This document shows positions 9,490-19,077 of a DNA stretch of 64,000 nucleotides, in pieces (position 1 is the stretch's first letter; every line of letters begins with the position of its first letter). Both the position numbers and the translations under genes were made by a program. The notes beneath the pieces were generated by a model. That model saw only the letters and a list, made by a program, of their open reading frames with translations, was not told the origin of the DNA and searched no databases. Origin of the DNA: Geomonas sp. Red32 (GTDB lineage Bacteria > Desulfobacterota > Desulfuromonadia > Geobacterales > Geobacteraceae); contig NZ_JAKLOY010000006.1 in the NCBI RefSeq assembly GCF_023652955.1, positions 124,001-188,000 of the forward strand. Direction: 5' to 3'.

Positions 9490-9564
9490 AGGCGCGTAGC
9501 TCAGGGGTAGAGCACTAGCTCGACACGCTAGGGGTCGGCGGTTCGAAACCGCCCGCGCCTACCA
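9490..9564 (+). tRNA. tRNA-Val (anticodon GAC), with C at position 33
   Basis: 75-nt cloverleaf: acceptor AGGCGCG / CGCGCCT, D stem GCTC / GAGC, anticodon stem CTAGC / GCTAG, T stem GGCGG / CCGCC with TTCGAAA loop, encoded CCA end. The anticodon loop is TCGACAC, so the anticodon is GAC (9522-9524) and the base before it (position 33, 9521) is C instead of the near-universal U. Everything else looks functional, and a good promoter lies upstream. It precedes thrS with a terminator-like hairpin between. Confidence 0.93.
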
Positions 9565-9591
9565 ATTAAACAGACCTTTTTACGAGGTTCG

Positions 9592-9620
9592 ACAGAGGCA
9601 TCGGGTTTCGATGCCTCTTT
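9592..9620 (+). terminator. Hairpin between tRNA-Val and thrS
   Basis: AGAGGCATCG (9594-9603) pairs perfectly with CGATGCCTCT (9609-9618), followed by T-rich TTCTGTTTG. It may end the tRNA transcript or act as an attenuator for thrS, whose start is 25 nt further on. Confidence 0.7.
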
Positions 9621-9644
9621 CTGTTTGTGCAAAAGGGGCCCACG

Positions 9645-11555
9645 ATGAACGAGATTATCGTCAAGTTACCGGATGGTTCGGAAAGGATCCTTAAGGAAGG
9701 CGCCAGCATCTACGACCTGGCCGCCTCCATCGGCACCGGTCTCGCCAAGGCTGCCATCGCCGGCAAGATCGATGGCCACCTGGTCGACCTGAATGCCAAG
9801 CTGAAAAACGGCGCCACCGCCGAGATCGTCACCGAGAAGAGCCCGGAGGCGCTGGAGATCATCCGCCACTCCACCTCGCACCTCATGGCCCAGGCCGTGA
9901 AGGCGCTCTTCCCGCAGGCTAAAGTAACCATCGGTCCCGCCATCGAGACCGGTTTCTACTACGACTTCGACCTCGACCGCGCCTTCACTCCGGAAGACCT
10001 GGAGAAGATCGAAGCGAAGATGCGCGAGCTGGCCAAGGCCAACCTGAAGATCGAGCGCCAGGAGCTTTCCAGCACCGACGCCATCGCTCTCTTCAAGAAG
10101 ATGGGCGAGGACTACAAGGTCGAGCTCATCGAGGATCTGGGCGCCGATTCGGTTTCTCTCTACACCCAGGGAGATTTCACCGACCTCTGCCGCGGCCCGC
10201 ATCTTCCGAGCACTTCCTACTGCAAGGCCTTCAAGCTCACCTCCATCGCCGGCGCCTACTGGCGCGGTGACGAGAAGCGCGCCATGCTGCAGCGCGTCTA
10301 CGGCACCGCCTTCGGCGACAAGAAGGAGCTGGACGCTTACCTCGCCCGCATCGAGGAAGCCAAGAAGCGCGACCACCGTAAGCTCGGCCGCGAGCTCGAC
10401 CTCTTCTCCTTCTCGGACGAAGTCGGCGCGGGCCTGGTCATCTGGCACCCGAAAGGTGGGATGCTCCGCACCGTCCTCGAAGACTTCGAGCGCAAAGAGC
10501 ACATCAAGCGCGGTTACGACATCGTGCTCGGGCCCCAGATCCTGAAGACCGAGCTCTGGCAGCGTTCCGGCCACTACGAGAACTACCGCGAGAACATGTA
10601 CTTCACCACCGTGGACGAGCAGGGGTACGGCGTCAAGCCGATGAACTGCCTCTCCCACATGATGATCTACAAGTCGCAGCTGAGAAGCTACCGCGACCTG
10701 CCGCTCAGGTTCTTCGAGCTCGGCATGGTGCACCGCCACGAGCGGGCGGGCGTCCTTCACGGACTCCTCAGGGTCCGCGGCTTCACCCAGGACGATGCCC
10801 ACATCCTCTGCACCCCTGACCAGCTGGATGCGGAGATCAAGGGTGTCCTCTCCTTCGTGAAGGACGTCATGGGGATCTTCGGCTTCGACTACGAGATGGA
10901 GCTTTCCACCCGTCCGGAGAAGTCGATCGGCTCCGACGAGGCCTGGGAGATGGCCACCAGCGCTCTCCTCTCCGCCCTCAAAGACTCCGGCCGCGACTTC
11001 GAGATCAACGAGGGTGACGGCGCCTTCTACGGGCCGAAGATCGACATCAAGCTCCGCGACGCGCTTGACAGGCGTTGGCAGTGTGCTACAATCCAGTGCG
11101 ATTTTACCCTCCCCGAGCGTTTCGACCTTACTTACGTCGATGCGGACGGCGAAAGAAAGCGCCCTGTCATGGTGCACAGGGTCATTCTCGGCGCCATCGA
11201 GCGGTTTATCGGCGTCCTCATAGAGCATTTCGCTGGGAATTTCCCGACCTGGCTCTCCCCGGTGCAGGCCATCGTGCTTACCGTCACCGACAACCAGATT
11301 CCGTACGCGCAGGCGGCTTTCGATACCCTGCGGGCGGCGGGCATTCGGGTGCAGAAAGATTTCAGGAACGAGAAGCTTGGGTTCAAGATCCGCGAGGCCC
11401 AGCTGCAGAAGGTACCGTATATGCTGGTGGTGGGCGACAAAGAGGTCGAAAGCGGCCTGCTGGCTCCCCGTTACCGCGATGGCAAAAATCTCGAAGGGAT
11501 GACTCCTGAGCAGTTCGTCTCCTTCATCGAATCGGAAGTTAAAGCCTTTAGATAG
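9645..11555 (+). CDS. thrS: Threonyl-tRNA synthetase
   Basis: 636 residues from ATG 9645 (AAGGGG upstream; an earlier in-frame GTG adds six residues and is less likely). Cytoplasmic class II synthetase that charges tRNA-Thr. Domains in order: TGS (about 1-65), the editing second additional domain with its zinc-like motif [11 protein letters not shown] (about 70-220), catalytic core with class II motifs (about 240-530, [22 protein letters not shown]), and anticodon-binding domain (about 540-636, [12 protein letters not shown]). It starts the conserved thrS-infC-rpmI-rplT-pheST order. The infC ribosome-binding site overlaps its stop codon, so the two are co-transcribed and possibly coupled. Confidence 0.97.
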   Translation: MNEIIVKLPDGSERILKEGASIYDLAASIGTGLAKAAIAGKIDGHLVDLNAKLKNGATAEIVTEKSPEALEIIRHSTSHLMAQAVKALFPQAKVTIGPAIETGFYYDFDLDRAFTPEDLEKIEAKMRELAKANLKIERQELSSTDAIALFKKMGEDYKVELIEDLGADSVSLYTQGDFTDLCRGPHLPSTSYCKAFKLTSIAGAYWRGDEKRAMLQRVYGTAFGDKKELDAYLARIEEAKKRDHRKLGRELDLFSFSDEVGAGLVIWHPKGGMLRTVLEDFERKEHIKRGYDIVLGPQILKTELWQRSGHYENYRENMYFTTVDEQGYGVKPMNCLSHMMIYKSQLRSYRDLPLRFFELGMVHRHERAGVLHGLLRVRGFTQDDAHILCTPDQLDAEIKGVLSFVKDVMGIFGFDYEMELSTRPEKSIGSDEAWEMATSALLSALKDSGRDFEINEGDGAFYGPKIDIKLRDALDRRWQCATIQCDFTLPERFDLTYVDADGERKRPVMVHRVILGAIERFIGVLIEHFAGNFPTWLSPVQAIVLTVTDNQIPYAQAAFDTLRAAGIRVQKDFRNEKLGFKIREAQLQKVPYMLVVGDKEVESGLLAPRYRDGKNLEGMTPEQFVSFIESEVKAFR

Positions 11556-11566
11556 GAGGTGGCGTC

Positions 11567-12091
<525 letters not shown>

Positions 12092-12121
12092 AGAAAAATC
12101 ACCCAAAGGAGTAGTAAAACA

Positions 12122-12319
12122 ATGCCTAAAATGAAGACCCATAGGGGCGCCGCCAAGCGTTTTAGCAAGACCGGCACAGGCAAAATCAAGAGAAGCCACG
12201 CCTTCACCAGCCACATCCTGACCACCAAGACCAGGAAAAACAAGCGTAACCTCCGCAAGGGTGCCATCGTGGCTGCTTCCGACCACAGGGCCATTTCCCA
12301 GCTGATTCCCTATAAATAA
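12122..12319 (+). CDS. rpmI: 50S ribosomal protein L35
   Basis: 65 residues, very basic, [20 protein letters not shown] at the N-terminus, standard length for L35. It follows infC by 30 bp with AAAGGAG upstream. L35 is a small globular protein of the large subunit. Usual operon order. Confidence 0.97.
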   Translation: MPKMKTHRGAAKRFSKTGTGKIKRSHAFTSHILTTKTRKNKRNLRKGAIVAASDHRAISQLIPYK

Positions 12320-12479
12320 ACCGGCCTTAGCGCAGGGTGAGAGGTGAAGGGATCGATCCTTCCAAGGGTCTCCTTTTGCCTCGCGCCGTTTGCACCGACC
12401 GGTTATAGCAAAGTCCGAGAACCGTGAGGAAACGTCTCCCCTTGCGGATCCGGCAAATAAAAACCACAAGGAGTATGGT
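12320..12479 (+). promoter_or_regulatory. rpmI-rplT spacer, candidate L20 autoregulatory RNA
   Basis: A 160-nt spacer between two ribosomal protein genes is long for this operon. In other bacteria L20 represses its own operon by binding structured RNA that mimics its 23S rRNA site. GC-rich complementary segments are present, but I could not derive the known pseudoknot by eye, so the regulatory role is inference. Confidence 0.35.
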
Positions 12480-12833
12480 ATGCCAAGAGTAAAGCGCGGT
12501 TTTAAAGCGAGACAGAGAAGAAACAAGGTGCTGAAACTTGCCAAGGGTTACCGGGGCGCACGCTCCAAACTCTTCCGGTCCGCCACCGAGGCGGTGGATC
12601 GCGCCCTTAACTACGCGTTCAGGGACAGAAGGGTCAAGAAGCGGGACTTCAGGGCGCTCTGGATCACCAGGATCAACGCCGCCGCCAGGCTGAACGGCCT
12701 GTCCTACAGCAAGCTGATCCACGGTCTGAAGCTTGCCAACGTTGAAATCGACCGGAAAGTGATGGCCGACCTGGCCGTCTCCGATCCGAAAGGTTTCACC
12801 GCCATCGCCGACGCCGCTAAAGCAAAGTTTTAA
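12480..12833 (+). CDS. rplT: 50S ribosomal protein L20
   Basis: 117 residues, [20 protein letters not shown], long basic N-terminal helix that threads into 23S rRNA, followed by a globular domain ([21 protein letters not shown]). Start at ATG 12480, preceded by AAGGAG. Followed by a strong terminator, so the infC-rpmI-rplT transcript probably ends here and pheS has its own or read-through expression. Confidence 0.97.
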   Translation: MPRVKRGFKARQRRNKVLKLAKGYRGARSKLFRSATEAVDRALNYAFRDRRVKKRDFRALWITRINAAARLNGLSYSKLIHGLKLANVEIDRKVMADLAVSDPKGFTAIADAAKAKF

Positions 12834-12854
12834 CACATACCGCGGGCATAAAAG

Positions 12855-12890
12855 AGAAATGGAATAGCGATATTCCATTTCTTTTTTTTT
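12855..12890 (+). terminator. Terminator after rplT
   Basis: AAATGGAATA / TATTCCATTT stem with GCGA loop and nine T, 20 nt after rplT. Confidence 0.93.
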
Positions 12891-12908
12891 CCTAAAAGGG
12901 TTTATGTC

Positions 12909-13925
12909 ATGAAGGAACAACTCGAAGCACTTTTAAACGATGCGCTGGCCGAATTCGCGAAGGCCTCCACCGAGGCCGAGCTGCAGGATCTCAGGGTCAA
13001 GTACCTCGGCAAGAAGGGTCTGGTGACCACCTCCATGAAAGGGCTCGGGGCACTCTCCCCGGAAGAGCGTCCGGCCATGGGGCAGGTGGTGAATACCGTC
13101 AAGGCCAAGCTGGAAGAGGTCCTGGAAACCCGTGGCGCCGAGGTTCGCGAGGCCTCCAAGGCCGTCCGGCTCGCCGCCGAAAAGGTTGACGTGACCCTTC
13201 CCGGCCGCCGCCGTCCGCTCGGCTCCAAGCACCCGATCACCCTGGTGACCGAGGAGATCTGCAGCATCTTCGGCGCGCTCGGCTTCGCCGTCGCCGAAGG
13301 TCCCGAGGTCGAGCACGACTTCTACAATTTCGAGGCGCTGAACTTCCCGAAGGACCATCCCGCGCGCGACATGCAGGATACCTTCTTCGTGGGAGACAAC
13401 GTCCTCTTGAGGACCCATACCTCGCCGGTCCAGATCCGCACCATGCTGAAGCAGCAGCCGCCGGTCCGCATCATCGCGCCGGGCACCGTCTACCGCTGCG
13501 ACTCCGACGCCACCCACTCCCCGATGTTCCACCAGATCGAGGGGCTCATGGTGGACAAGGGGATCACCTTCGGCGACCTGAAAGGTATCCTCACCCTGTT
13601 CATCAACCAGCTCTTCGGAAAAGACATCGGCGTGCGGCTGCGTCCCTCCTTCTTCCCCTTCACCGAGCCGTCCGCCGAGGTGGACATCGCCTGCGTGATC
13701 TGCCGGGGCAAGGGGTGCCGCGTCTGCAAGGAGACCGGCTGGCTGGAGATCCTGGGCGCCGGCATGGTCGATCCCGCCGTCTACGGCCACGTGGGGTACG
13801 ACGCCGAGCAGTACACCGGCTTCGCCTTCGGGATGGGGATCGAGCGTATCGCCATGCTTAAGTACGGCATCGCCGACATGCGGCTTCTCTTCGAGAACGA
13901 CCTGCGGTTCCTCAAGCAGTTCTAG
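12909..13925 (+). CDS. pheS: Phenylalanyl-tRNA synthetase alpha subunit
   Basis: 338 residues. Class II catalytic subunit of the alpha2beta2 enzyme that charges tRNA-Phe. An N-terminal coiled-coil (1-85) is followed by the catalytic core with motif 2 ([26 protein letters not shown]) and motif 3 ([18 protein letters not shown]). Cysteines in [17 protein letters not shown] are characteristic of the long bacterial alpha subunits. Separated from pheT by a 150-bp spacer holding a dispersed palindromic repeat. Confidence 0.97.
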   Translation: MKEQLEALLNDALAEFAKASTEAELQDLRVKYLGKKGLVTTSMKGLGALSPEERPAMGQVVNTVKAKLEEVLETRGAEVREASKAVRLAAEKVDVTLPGRRRPLGSKHPITLVTEEICSIFGALGFAVAEGPEVEHDFYNFEALNFPKDHPARDMQDTFFVGDNVLLRTHTSPVQIRTMLKQQPPVRIIAPGTVYRCDSDATHSPMFHQIEGLMVDKGITFGDLKGILTLFINQLFGKDIGVRLRPSFFPFTEPSAEVDIACVICRGKGCRVCKETGWLEILGAGMVDPAVYGHVGYDAEQYTGFAFGMGIERIAMLKYGIADMRLLFENDLRFLKQF

Positions 13926-13949
13926 CGAGCGGCATTATCCTTCTTCCTC

Positions 13950-14043
13950 CCCCCTTTGAAAAAGGGGGGGGCGGGGGGGGATTTGATTCTGGCCGGACCA
14001 AAGCAAATCCCCCTAAATCCCCCTTTTTCAAAGGGGGACTTTG
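13950..14043. repeat. Dispersed paired palindrome (copy A)
   Basis: Two palindromes of the type CCCCCTTTGAAAAAGGGGG flanking a short non-conserved core, with AAATCCCCCTAAATCC between. Closely similar units lie at 26206-26291 and 41834-41932. In the pheS-pheT gap. REP- or MITE-like; could stabilise mRNA or pause transcription between the two genes. Confidence 0.85.
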
Positions 14044-14077
14044 GAAACCTTAAACCGATAAAAGAGTGGAATAGACC

Positions 14078-16483
14078 ATGATAGTTACCTACAACTGGCT
14101 CAAGGAATTCGTCGATTGCGATCTCGCGCCTGAAGAACTCTCCCACCTCCTCACCATGCTCGGCCTGGAAGTCGAGCGGATGGAGACCATCGGTGGCGGG
14201 ATGGACGATGTGGTGGTGGCCCAGGTCCTCGAGAGGAACCAGCACCCCAACGCCGACAAGCTCTCCCTCTGCAAGGTAGACAGCGGCAAGGAGATCCTCT
14301 CCATCGTCTGCGGCGCCCAGAACTTCAAGGCAGGCGACAAGGTGGCCCTGGCCCAGATCGGCGCCACCCTGCCGGGCGACTTCAAGATCAAGCGCTCCAA
14401 GATCCGCGGCGAGGAGTCCTTCGGGATGCTCTGCTCCGAGCGTGAACTGGCGCTATCCGACGAGTCCTCCGGCATCATGATCCTTCCCGAAGATTTCCAG
14501 GTCGGCACTCCGCTCTTCGACGCGCTGGGGACCAAGGACACCGTCTTCGAGATCGGCCTGACCCCGAACCGCGCGGACTGCCTGAGTGTTGTCGGCGTGG
14601 CCCGCGAGATCGCCGCCAAGCTCGGCAAGAAGGTCCACTATCCTGGCCACGAAGTGCAAGAGAAGGGCGCCGCCATCGAGACCATCGCCTCGGTGGCCAT
14701 TAACGCCCCCGACCTCTGCCCGCGCTACACCGCGCGCCACATCACCGGCTGCAAGCTCGCTCCCTCGCCGGCCTGGATGGTGGAGAGGCTGAACGCCGCC
14801 GGCATCCGCTCGATCAACAACATCGTCGACGTGACCAACTACGTCCTCCTCGAGTACGGCCATCCGCTGCACGCCTTCGACTTCAAGCTCGTCGCCGGGG
14901 GCAAGATCGTGGTCGCCGCGGCAGGGGAGGGGGAGACCTTCACCACCCTGGACGGCCAGGAGAGAAAGCTCACCGCGAGCGACCTGACCATCCGCGACGG
15001 CGAGAAGGCCGTGGCGCTGGCCGGTATCATGGGGGGCGGCAACTCCGAGATCGGCGACGGCACCACCGAGGTCCTCCTCGAAAGCGCCTACTTCAACCCC
15101 TCCGCCGTCCGCAAGACCTCCAAGCGGCTTGGGATTCACACCGAGTCCTCGCACCGCTTCGAGCGCGGCACCGACGTGGCCGGGCTCGTGCGTGCCCTTG
15201 ACCGCGCCGCCCAGCTGATCGCCGAACTCTCCGGCGGCGTGGTGGCCAAGGGGATGATTGACGCCTACCCGCAGCCGATCGAGCCGCGGGTGATCACCGC
15301 CCGGCTCTCCCGGATCAACCTGGTCTGCGGCCTGTCGCTTTCCGCCGCCGCCGTGAAGGATATCTTCGAGCGCCTCGAGTTCGAGATCATCGAGGAGAAA
15401 GACGACGTCTTCAAGGTCCGCGTGCCGCTCTTCAGGGTCGACCTGGAGCGCGAGATCGACCTCGTAGAAGAGGTGGTCCGCCTGAACGGCTTCGAGAAGG
15501 TACAGGCGACCCTGCCGACCGCCTCGGTCTTCTCGGATCTCCCTTCCGACGAGCAGCGCCTCACCAGCCGCATCAAGGACCTGCTGGTTTCCCAGGGGTT
15601 CTCCGAGGTGATCAACTACAGCTTCGTGGCGCCCGCTTCCTGCGAAAAGGTGCTGCTCCCCGAGGACGACTTCCGCGTCAAAGGGGTGAAGCTCCTGAAT
15701 CCGCTCTCCGACGAGCTCTCCGTCATGCGCACCACGCTCTTGCCGGGGCTTCTCGACACCGCGGTGAAGAACATCAGCTTCCGCACCCTTAACCTCCGCA
15801 TCTTCGAGATGCGCCGGGTCTACCTCCCGGTCCCCGAGCAGGATCTCCTCGACGAGCCGCTCTACGTTGGCGCCCTCCTGACCGGCAACCGCGAGGCGGA
15901 GGGGTGGAACCAGGCCAAGGGGGAGATCGACTTCTTCGACGTGAAGGGGATCCTCGAGAACCTCCTGGCCGACCTGAACGTCCCCGGCGTGAGCTACTCG
16001 ACCGACAACCTGGATCCGTACTTTCACCCCGGAAAGGCTTGCCAGGTCAAGATCGGTAACCGCGTGCTCGGCTCCCTCGGCGAGCTGCACCCGACCGTCC
16101 AGGAGAATTACGGCATCGCCACCCCGGTCTACTACCTGGAACTGAACTTCCAGGCACTGGTCAACGCCAGGAAACCCAAAGGGAGCGCCCAGGTCCCCTC
16201 TCGCTTCCCGTCCACCTTCCGCGACATCGCCATGCTCCTTCCGCTGGAGGTCGCCGCCGAAGAGGTCGTCAGGTGCGTTAAAGGGGTGAAGGCGCCCGAA
16301 CTGGAAGGGGTGGAGATCTTCGACCTCTACACCGGCGGCAACATCCCGCAGGGTCAGAAGAGCCTCGCCATCCGTGTCCGTTACGGCTCCAAGGAGCGTA
16401 CTCTCACCGACGACGAGGTGACCCGTCTCCACCAGCGTGTGGTCGATGGTCTGCAGAAAAAATTAAATGTTTCCTTTAGATAA
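14078..16483 (+). CDS. pheT: Phenylalanyl-tRNA synthetase beta subunit
   Basis: 801 residues, full length for the bacterial beta subunit. N-terminal OB-fold tRNA-binding domain (about 40-150, VVAQVLERNQHPNADKLSLC), B3/B4 editing domain (about 210-385, with ITGCKLAPSPAWM and INNIVDVTNYVLLEYGHPLHAFD), B5 (about 405-475), pseudo-catalytic core, and C-terminal FDX-ACB anticodon-binding domain (about 708-801, RFPSTFRDIAMLLP). Provides tRNA binding and hydrolysis of mischarged Tyr-tRNA-Phe. Co-directional with pheS. Confidence 0.97.
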   Translation: MIVTYNWLKEFVDCDLAPEELSHLLTMLGLEVERMETIGGGMDDVVVAQVLERNQHPNADKLSLCKVDSGKEILSIVCGAQNFKAGDKVALAQIGATLPGDFKIKRSKIRGEESFGMLCSERELALSDESSGIMILPEDFQVGTPLFDALGTKDTVFEIGLTPNRADCLSVVGVAREIAAKLGKKVHYPGHEVQEKGAAIETIASVAINAPDLCPRYTARHITGCKLAPSPAWMVERLNAAGIRSINNIVDVTNYVLLEYGHPLHAFDFKLVAGGKIVVAAAGEGETFTTLDGQERKLTASDLTIRDGEKAVALAGIMGGGNSEIGDGTTEVLLESAYFNPSAVRKTSKRLGIHTESSHRFERGTDVAGLVRALDRAAQLIAELSGGVVAKGMIDAYPQPIEPRVITARLSRINLVCGLSLSAAAVKDIFERLEFEIIEEKDDVFKVRVPLFRVDLEREIDLVEEVVRLNGFEKVQATLPTASVFSDLPSDEQRLTSRIKDLLVSQGFSEVINYSFVAPASCEKVLLPEDDFRVKGVKLLNPLSDELSVMRTTLLPGLLDTAVKNISFRTLNLRIFEMRRVYLPVPEQDLLDEPLYVGALLTGNREAEGWNQAKGEIDFFDVKGILENLLADLNVPGVSYSTDNLDPYFHPGKACQVKIGNRVLGSLGELHPTVQENYGIATPVYYLELNFQALVNARKPKGSAQVPSRFPSTFRDIAMLLPLEVAAEEVVRCVKGVKAPELEGVEIFDLYTGGNIPQGQKSLAIRVRYGSKERTLTDDEVTRLHQRVVDGLQKKLNVSFR

Positions 16484-16490
16484 AAAGGGG

Positions 16491-16519
16491 TTGCGAAATT
16501 CAAAACCCTATGGTAAATA
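16491..16519 (+). promoter_or_regulatory. Promoter of ihfA-merR
   Basis: TTGCGA (16491-16496), 17-nt spacer, TAAATA (16514-16519), 57 nt before ihfA. Assigned by consensus match; it gives the pair a start site independent of pheT. Confidence 0.6.
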
Positions 16520-16576
16520 ACTAAGCCGCTGTTGAGAACGGCACACCACTGAAATGTTGAAGCTGTTGAGGGGGTT

Positions 16577-16858
16577 ATGACCAAAGCGGACATCGTAGAG
16601 AGAATTTATGAGAAGGTCGGGTTTTCCAAGAAAGAGTCTGCTGAACTGGTGGAGACTGTATTCGACCTGATCAAGTCCACTCTGGAAGATGGCGACAAAA
16701 TCAAGATCGCCGGCTTTGGGAACTTCGTCGTCAAGGAGAAATCCGACCGCCGGGGCCGCAATCCCCAGACTGGCGAAGAGATCACCATCGTCGCCCGCAA
16801 GATCCTGACCTTTAAACCGAGCCAGGTACTGAAGAGCGCGATCAACAGCCAGAGCTGA
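16577..16858 (+). CDS. ihfA: Integration host factor subunit alpha
   Basis: 93 residues, DNABII family. Forms a heterodimer with IHF beta that bends DNA sharply at specific sites, assisting sigma-54 promoters, recombination and replication. Seen: MTKADIVERIYEKVGFSKKE, the body GDKIKIAGFGNFVVKEK and the beta-arm RRGRNPQTGEEITI with the conserved Pro that intercalates. Its position after pheT is the standard one for ihfA. Its stop overlaps the next start by one base (TGATG), so translation is coupled. Confidence 0.95.
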   Translation: MTKADIVERIYEKVGFSKKESAELVETVFDLIKSTLEDGDKIKIAGFGNFVVKEKSDRRGRNPQTGEEITIVARKILTFKPSQVLKSAINSQS

Positions 16859-17196
16859 TGAATCACAACATCCCGGATAAGCTTTACCTGAGGATCGGCG
16901 AGGTCTCCAGCATCACTGGACTTCCCGCCTCGGTACTGCGCTACTGGGAGTCGGAGTTTACCTCGCTGTCGCCCAAGAAAAGCTCCACCGGGCAACGGTT
17001 GTACACCAAGAAGGACATCGAGCAGGTCGAAGAAATAAAAAAGCTGCTGTACGCCGAGAAGTTGACCATCGAAGGTGCCAGGAAACGCCTTCAGATGAAG
17101 AAGAGACAGCAAAAGCCCGAACAGTCGACGGAAACGCTGGCTGCCATTCTCGAAGATGTGAGAGTGGAACTGAGGAACCTCCGGGATCAGCTGTAA
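16858..17196 (+). CDS. MerR-family transcriptional regulator
   Basis: 112 residues. Winged helix-turn-helix at the N-terminus ([26 protein letters not shown], then [20 protein letters not shown]) followed by a short coiled coil ([12 protein letters not shown]). No cysteine-rich effector pocket is visible, so it is not a metal sensor of the usual MerR type. The MerR gene directly after ihfA is a conserved arrangement in many proteobacteria. Target unknown. Overlaps ihfA by one base. Confidence 0.9.
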   Translation: MNHNIPDKLYLRIGEVSSITGLPASVLRYWESEFTSLSPKKSSTGQRLYTKKDIEQVEEIKKLLYAEKLTIEGARKRLQMKKRQQKPEQSTETLAAILEDVRVELRNLRDQL

Positions 17197-17207
17197 TATT
17201 TGTAAAA

Positions 17208-17284
17208 CGGTGCGTAGCGCAGCCTGGTAGCGCACTAGACTGGGGGTCTAGTGGTCGCTGGTTCGAATCCAGTCGCACCGACCA
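17208..17284 (+). tRNA. tRNA-Pro (anticodon GGG)
   Basis: 77 nt. Acceptor CGGTGCG / CGCACCG, anticodon stem CTAGA / TCTAG with loop CTGGGGG giving anticodon GGG, T arm CTGGTTCGAATCCAG, encoded CCA. Begins 11 nt after the MerR stop and is followed by a terminator, so it may ride on the ihfA transcript. Confidence 0.97.
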
Positions 17285-17290
17285 TAAAAC

Positions 17291-17324
17291 GAGCACTTAC
17301 GGAAACGTAGGTGCTCTTTTTTTT
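17291..17324 (+). terminator. Terminator after tRNA-Pro
   Basis: GAGCACTTACG / CGTAGGTGCTC stem (one mismatch) with GAAA loop and eight T. Confidence 0.93.
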
Positions 17325-17342
17325 GTCCGCACTGCCGTCGGG

Positions 17343-17371
17343 TTGACAGTGTTCACCGCGGGAGGTATACC
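17343..17371 (+). promoter_or_regulatory. Promoter of the Rrf2 regulator gene
   Basis: TTGACA (17343-17348), 17-nt spacer, TATACC (17366-17371). Downstream, CCAT and ATGG arms (17377-17391) form a small inverted repeat around the expected transcript start, a plausible autoregulatory operator. Confidence 0.7.
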
Positions 17372-17398
17372 TAGTCCATTAAACCGATGGAGTAATAA

Positions 17399-17860
17399 AT
17401 GATCTCCAAGAAGACGAAATACGGACTGAAGGCCCTCATTTACCTGGCGCGCCAGTACGACCGCGGTCCCATCCTGATCGCGGACCTGGCCCGTGACGAG
17501 AACATACCGAAGAAGTTTCTCGAGGCGATCCTGCTGACCCTCAAAAACAGCGGCATCCTGCAGAGCAAGAAAGGGAAGGGCGGGGGATACTACCTCGGCA
17601 AGCACCCCAAAGACGTCACCTTCGGCCAGGCGATCCGCGTCATGGAAGGGCCGCTCGCGCCGGTCCCCTGCGTCAGCGAAACCTCCTACGCCAAGTGCGG
17701 CGAGTGCGGCAACGAATCAACCTGCGGCATACGCCTGGTCATGAAGGATGTCCGGGACGCCATGGCAACCATCCTCGACAGCACCACCCTCGCCGACGTC
17801 CTCGAGCGGATCGACCGGGCCGAGGAGGCCCAGCAGGGAGTCCTGAACTTCTGCATCTAG
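17399..17860 (+). CDS. Rrf2-family transcriptional regulator
   Basis: 153 residues. Winged helix DNA-binding domain ([20 protein letters not shown], then [29 protein letters not shown]) and a cysteine cluster [20 protein letters not shown]. The cysteines could hold an Fe-S cluster, as in IscR or RirA, but the spacing is not exactly that of IscR. The sulfate-binding protein gene starts 34 bp downstream, which suggests a sulfur-responsive regulator similar in role to CymR or CysR; that is inferred from context only. Confidence 0.92.
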   Translation: MISKKTKYGLKALIYLARQYDRGPILIADLARDENIPKKFLEAILLTLKNSGILQSKKGKGGGYYLGKHPKDVTFGQAIRVMEGPLAPVPCVSETSYAKCGECGNESTCGIRLVMKDVRDAMATILDSTTLADVLERIDRAEEAQQGVLNFCI

Positions 17861-17894
17861 CCGCTCTTTTGGAGCCCGCATCAGGAGGGAAGCG

Positions 17895-18890
17895 ATGAAG
17901 TACACGTTGATCGGTGCCCTGCTCGTTACCCTGTCGCTGTCCCTCCCCCTGGAGTCCTTCGCCGCCCAGGAGCTTCTCAACGTCTCTTACGATCCCACCC
18001 GGGAACTGTACCAGCAGTACAACATGCTTTTCGCCAAAAGGTGGAGGCAGCCGGTCACCTTCAAGCAGTCCCACGGCGGCTCGGGAAAGCAGGCTAGGGC
18101 GGTGATCGACGGGCTGGAAGCGGACGTGGTCACCCTGGCGCTCGCCTACGACATCGACGAGATCCAGCAGAGGGGAAGGCTCATTGCCGAGAGCTGGCAA
18201 CGTCGCCTGCCGTACAACAGCTCCCCCTACACCTCCACCATCGTCTTCCTGGTCCGGAAGGGAAACCCCAAGGGAATCCGGGACTGGAACGACCTGATCA
18301 AACCGGGTGTGCAGGTGATCACCCCCAACCCGAAGACCTCCGGCGGGGCCCGCTGGAACTACCTCGCGGCCTGGGCCTACGCGCTGAAGCGCCCCGGCGG
18401 CAACGAGGCGGGCGCCAGGGCGTTCGTCACCGCGCTCTTCAGGCACGTCCCCGTGCTCGACTCCGGGGCCCGCGGCGCCACCACCACCTTCGTGCAGAGG
18501 CGGCAGGGCGACGTGCTCCTCGCCTGGGAGAACGAGGCCTTCCTGGCCGTCAACGAGCTCGGCCGCGACAAGTTCGAGATCGTCGCCCCCTCGGTCAGCA
18601 TCCTCGCCGAGCCGCCGGTGGCGGTGGTCGACAAGGTGGTCGACCGGAAGGGGACCCGCAAGCTCGCCGAGGAGTACGTGAGGTACCTCTACTCCCCCGA
18701 GGCGCAGGAGCTGGCCGCCAGGCACTACTACCGCCCCCGCGACCCGAAGGTGGCGTCCCGCTACGCGAAATTCTTTCCCCGGCTCAAGCTGGTGACCATC
18801 GACGGCACCTTCGGCGGGTGGCGTAAGGCCCAGAAGACCCATTTCGCCGACGGCGGCATTTTCGACCAGCTCTACGCCGGCGGCAGATAG
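17895..18890 (+). CDS. sbp: Periplasmic sulfate-binding protein
   Basis: 331 residues with a signal peptide (about 1-24, ending LESFAA). Sulfate/thiosulfate ABC-transporter binding protein: typical stretches are [34 protein letters not shown] (anion-binding loop), [31 protein letters not shown] and [11 protein letters not shown]. Length is normal. No permease (cysT/cysW) or ATPase (cysA) gene follows; the next genes are pqi. The transporter components must lie elsewhere, or this protein serves another partner. Confidence 0.94.
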   Translation: MKYTLIGALLVTLSLSLPLESFAAQELLNVSYDPTRELYQQYNMLFAKRWRQPVTFKQSHGGSGKQARAVIDGLEADVVTLALAYDIDEIQQRGRLIAESWQRRLPYNSSPYTSTIVFLVRKGNPKGIRDWNDLIKPGVQVITPNPKTSGGARWNYLAAWAYALKRPGGNEAGARAFVTALFRHVPVLDSGARGATTTFVQRRQGDVLLAWENEAFLAVNELGRDKFEIVAPSVSILAEPPVAVVDKVVDRKGTRKLAEEYVRYLYSPEAQELAARHYYRPRDPKVASRYAKFFPRLKLVTIDGTFGGWRKAQKTHFADGGIFDQLYAGGR

Positions 18891-18930
18891 CTTTACCGGG
18901 CAAAGCCGTTGCAAAGGGTACCCGGACGAG

Positions 18931-18962
18931 ACCGCCGCCGGTTTGCCTATCACGGCGGCGGT
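18931..18962 (+). terminator. Hairpin after sbp
   Basis: ACCGCCGCCG pairs with CGGCGGCGGT across a 12-nt loop, followed by TTTACCTTAT. Probable terminator separating sbp from the pqi operon. Confidence 0.6.
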
Positions 18963-19077
18963 TTACCTTATAACCAGCGGGTTTTCCTGGATAATTTTAA
19001 AACGCTGTGGTATCATTAGAGAATTGAAACTGCCGGTCGGCCATTCCGCCGACCGTTGTTGTGAGGACCCCCAGCCG

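Noticed and set aside
9565..9644. T-box leader for thrS
   Set aside because: The spacer is too short and lacks a T-box sequence and specifier loop; only a simple hairpin is present.
9666..11228. 520-residue minus-strand frame inside thrS
   Set aside because: Shadow of a very well conserved synthetase gene; no homology or start signals.
14453..16432. 659-residue minus-strand frame opposite pheT
   Set aside because: Antisense artefact of GC-rich codon usage; pheT is unambiguous.
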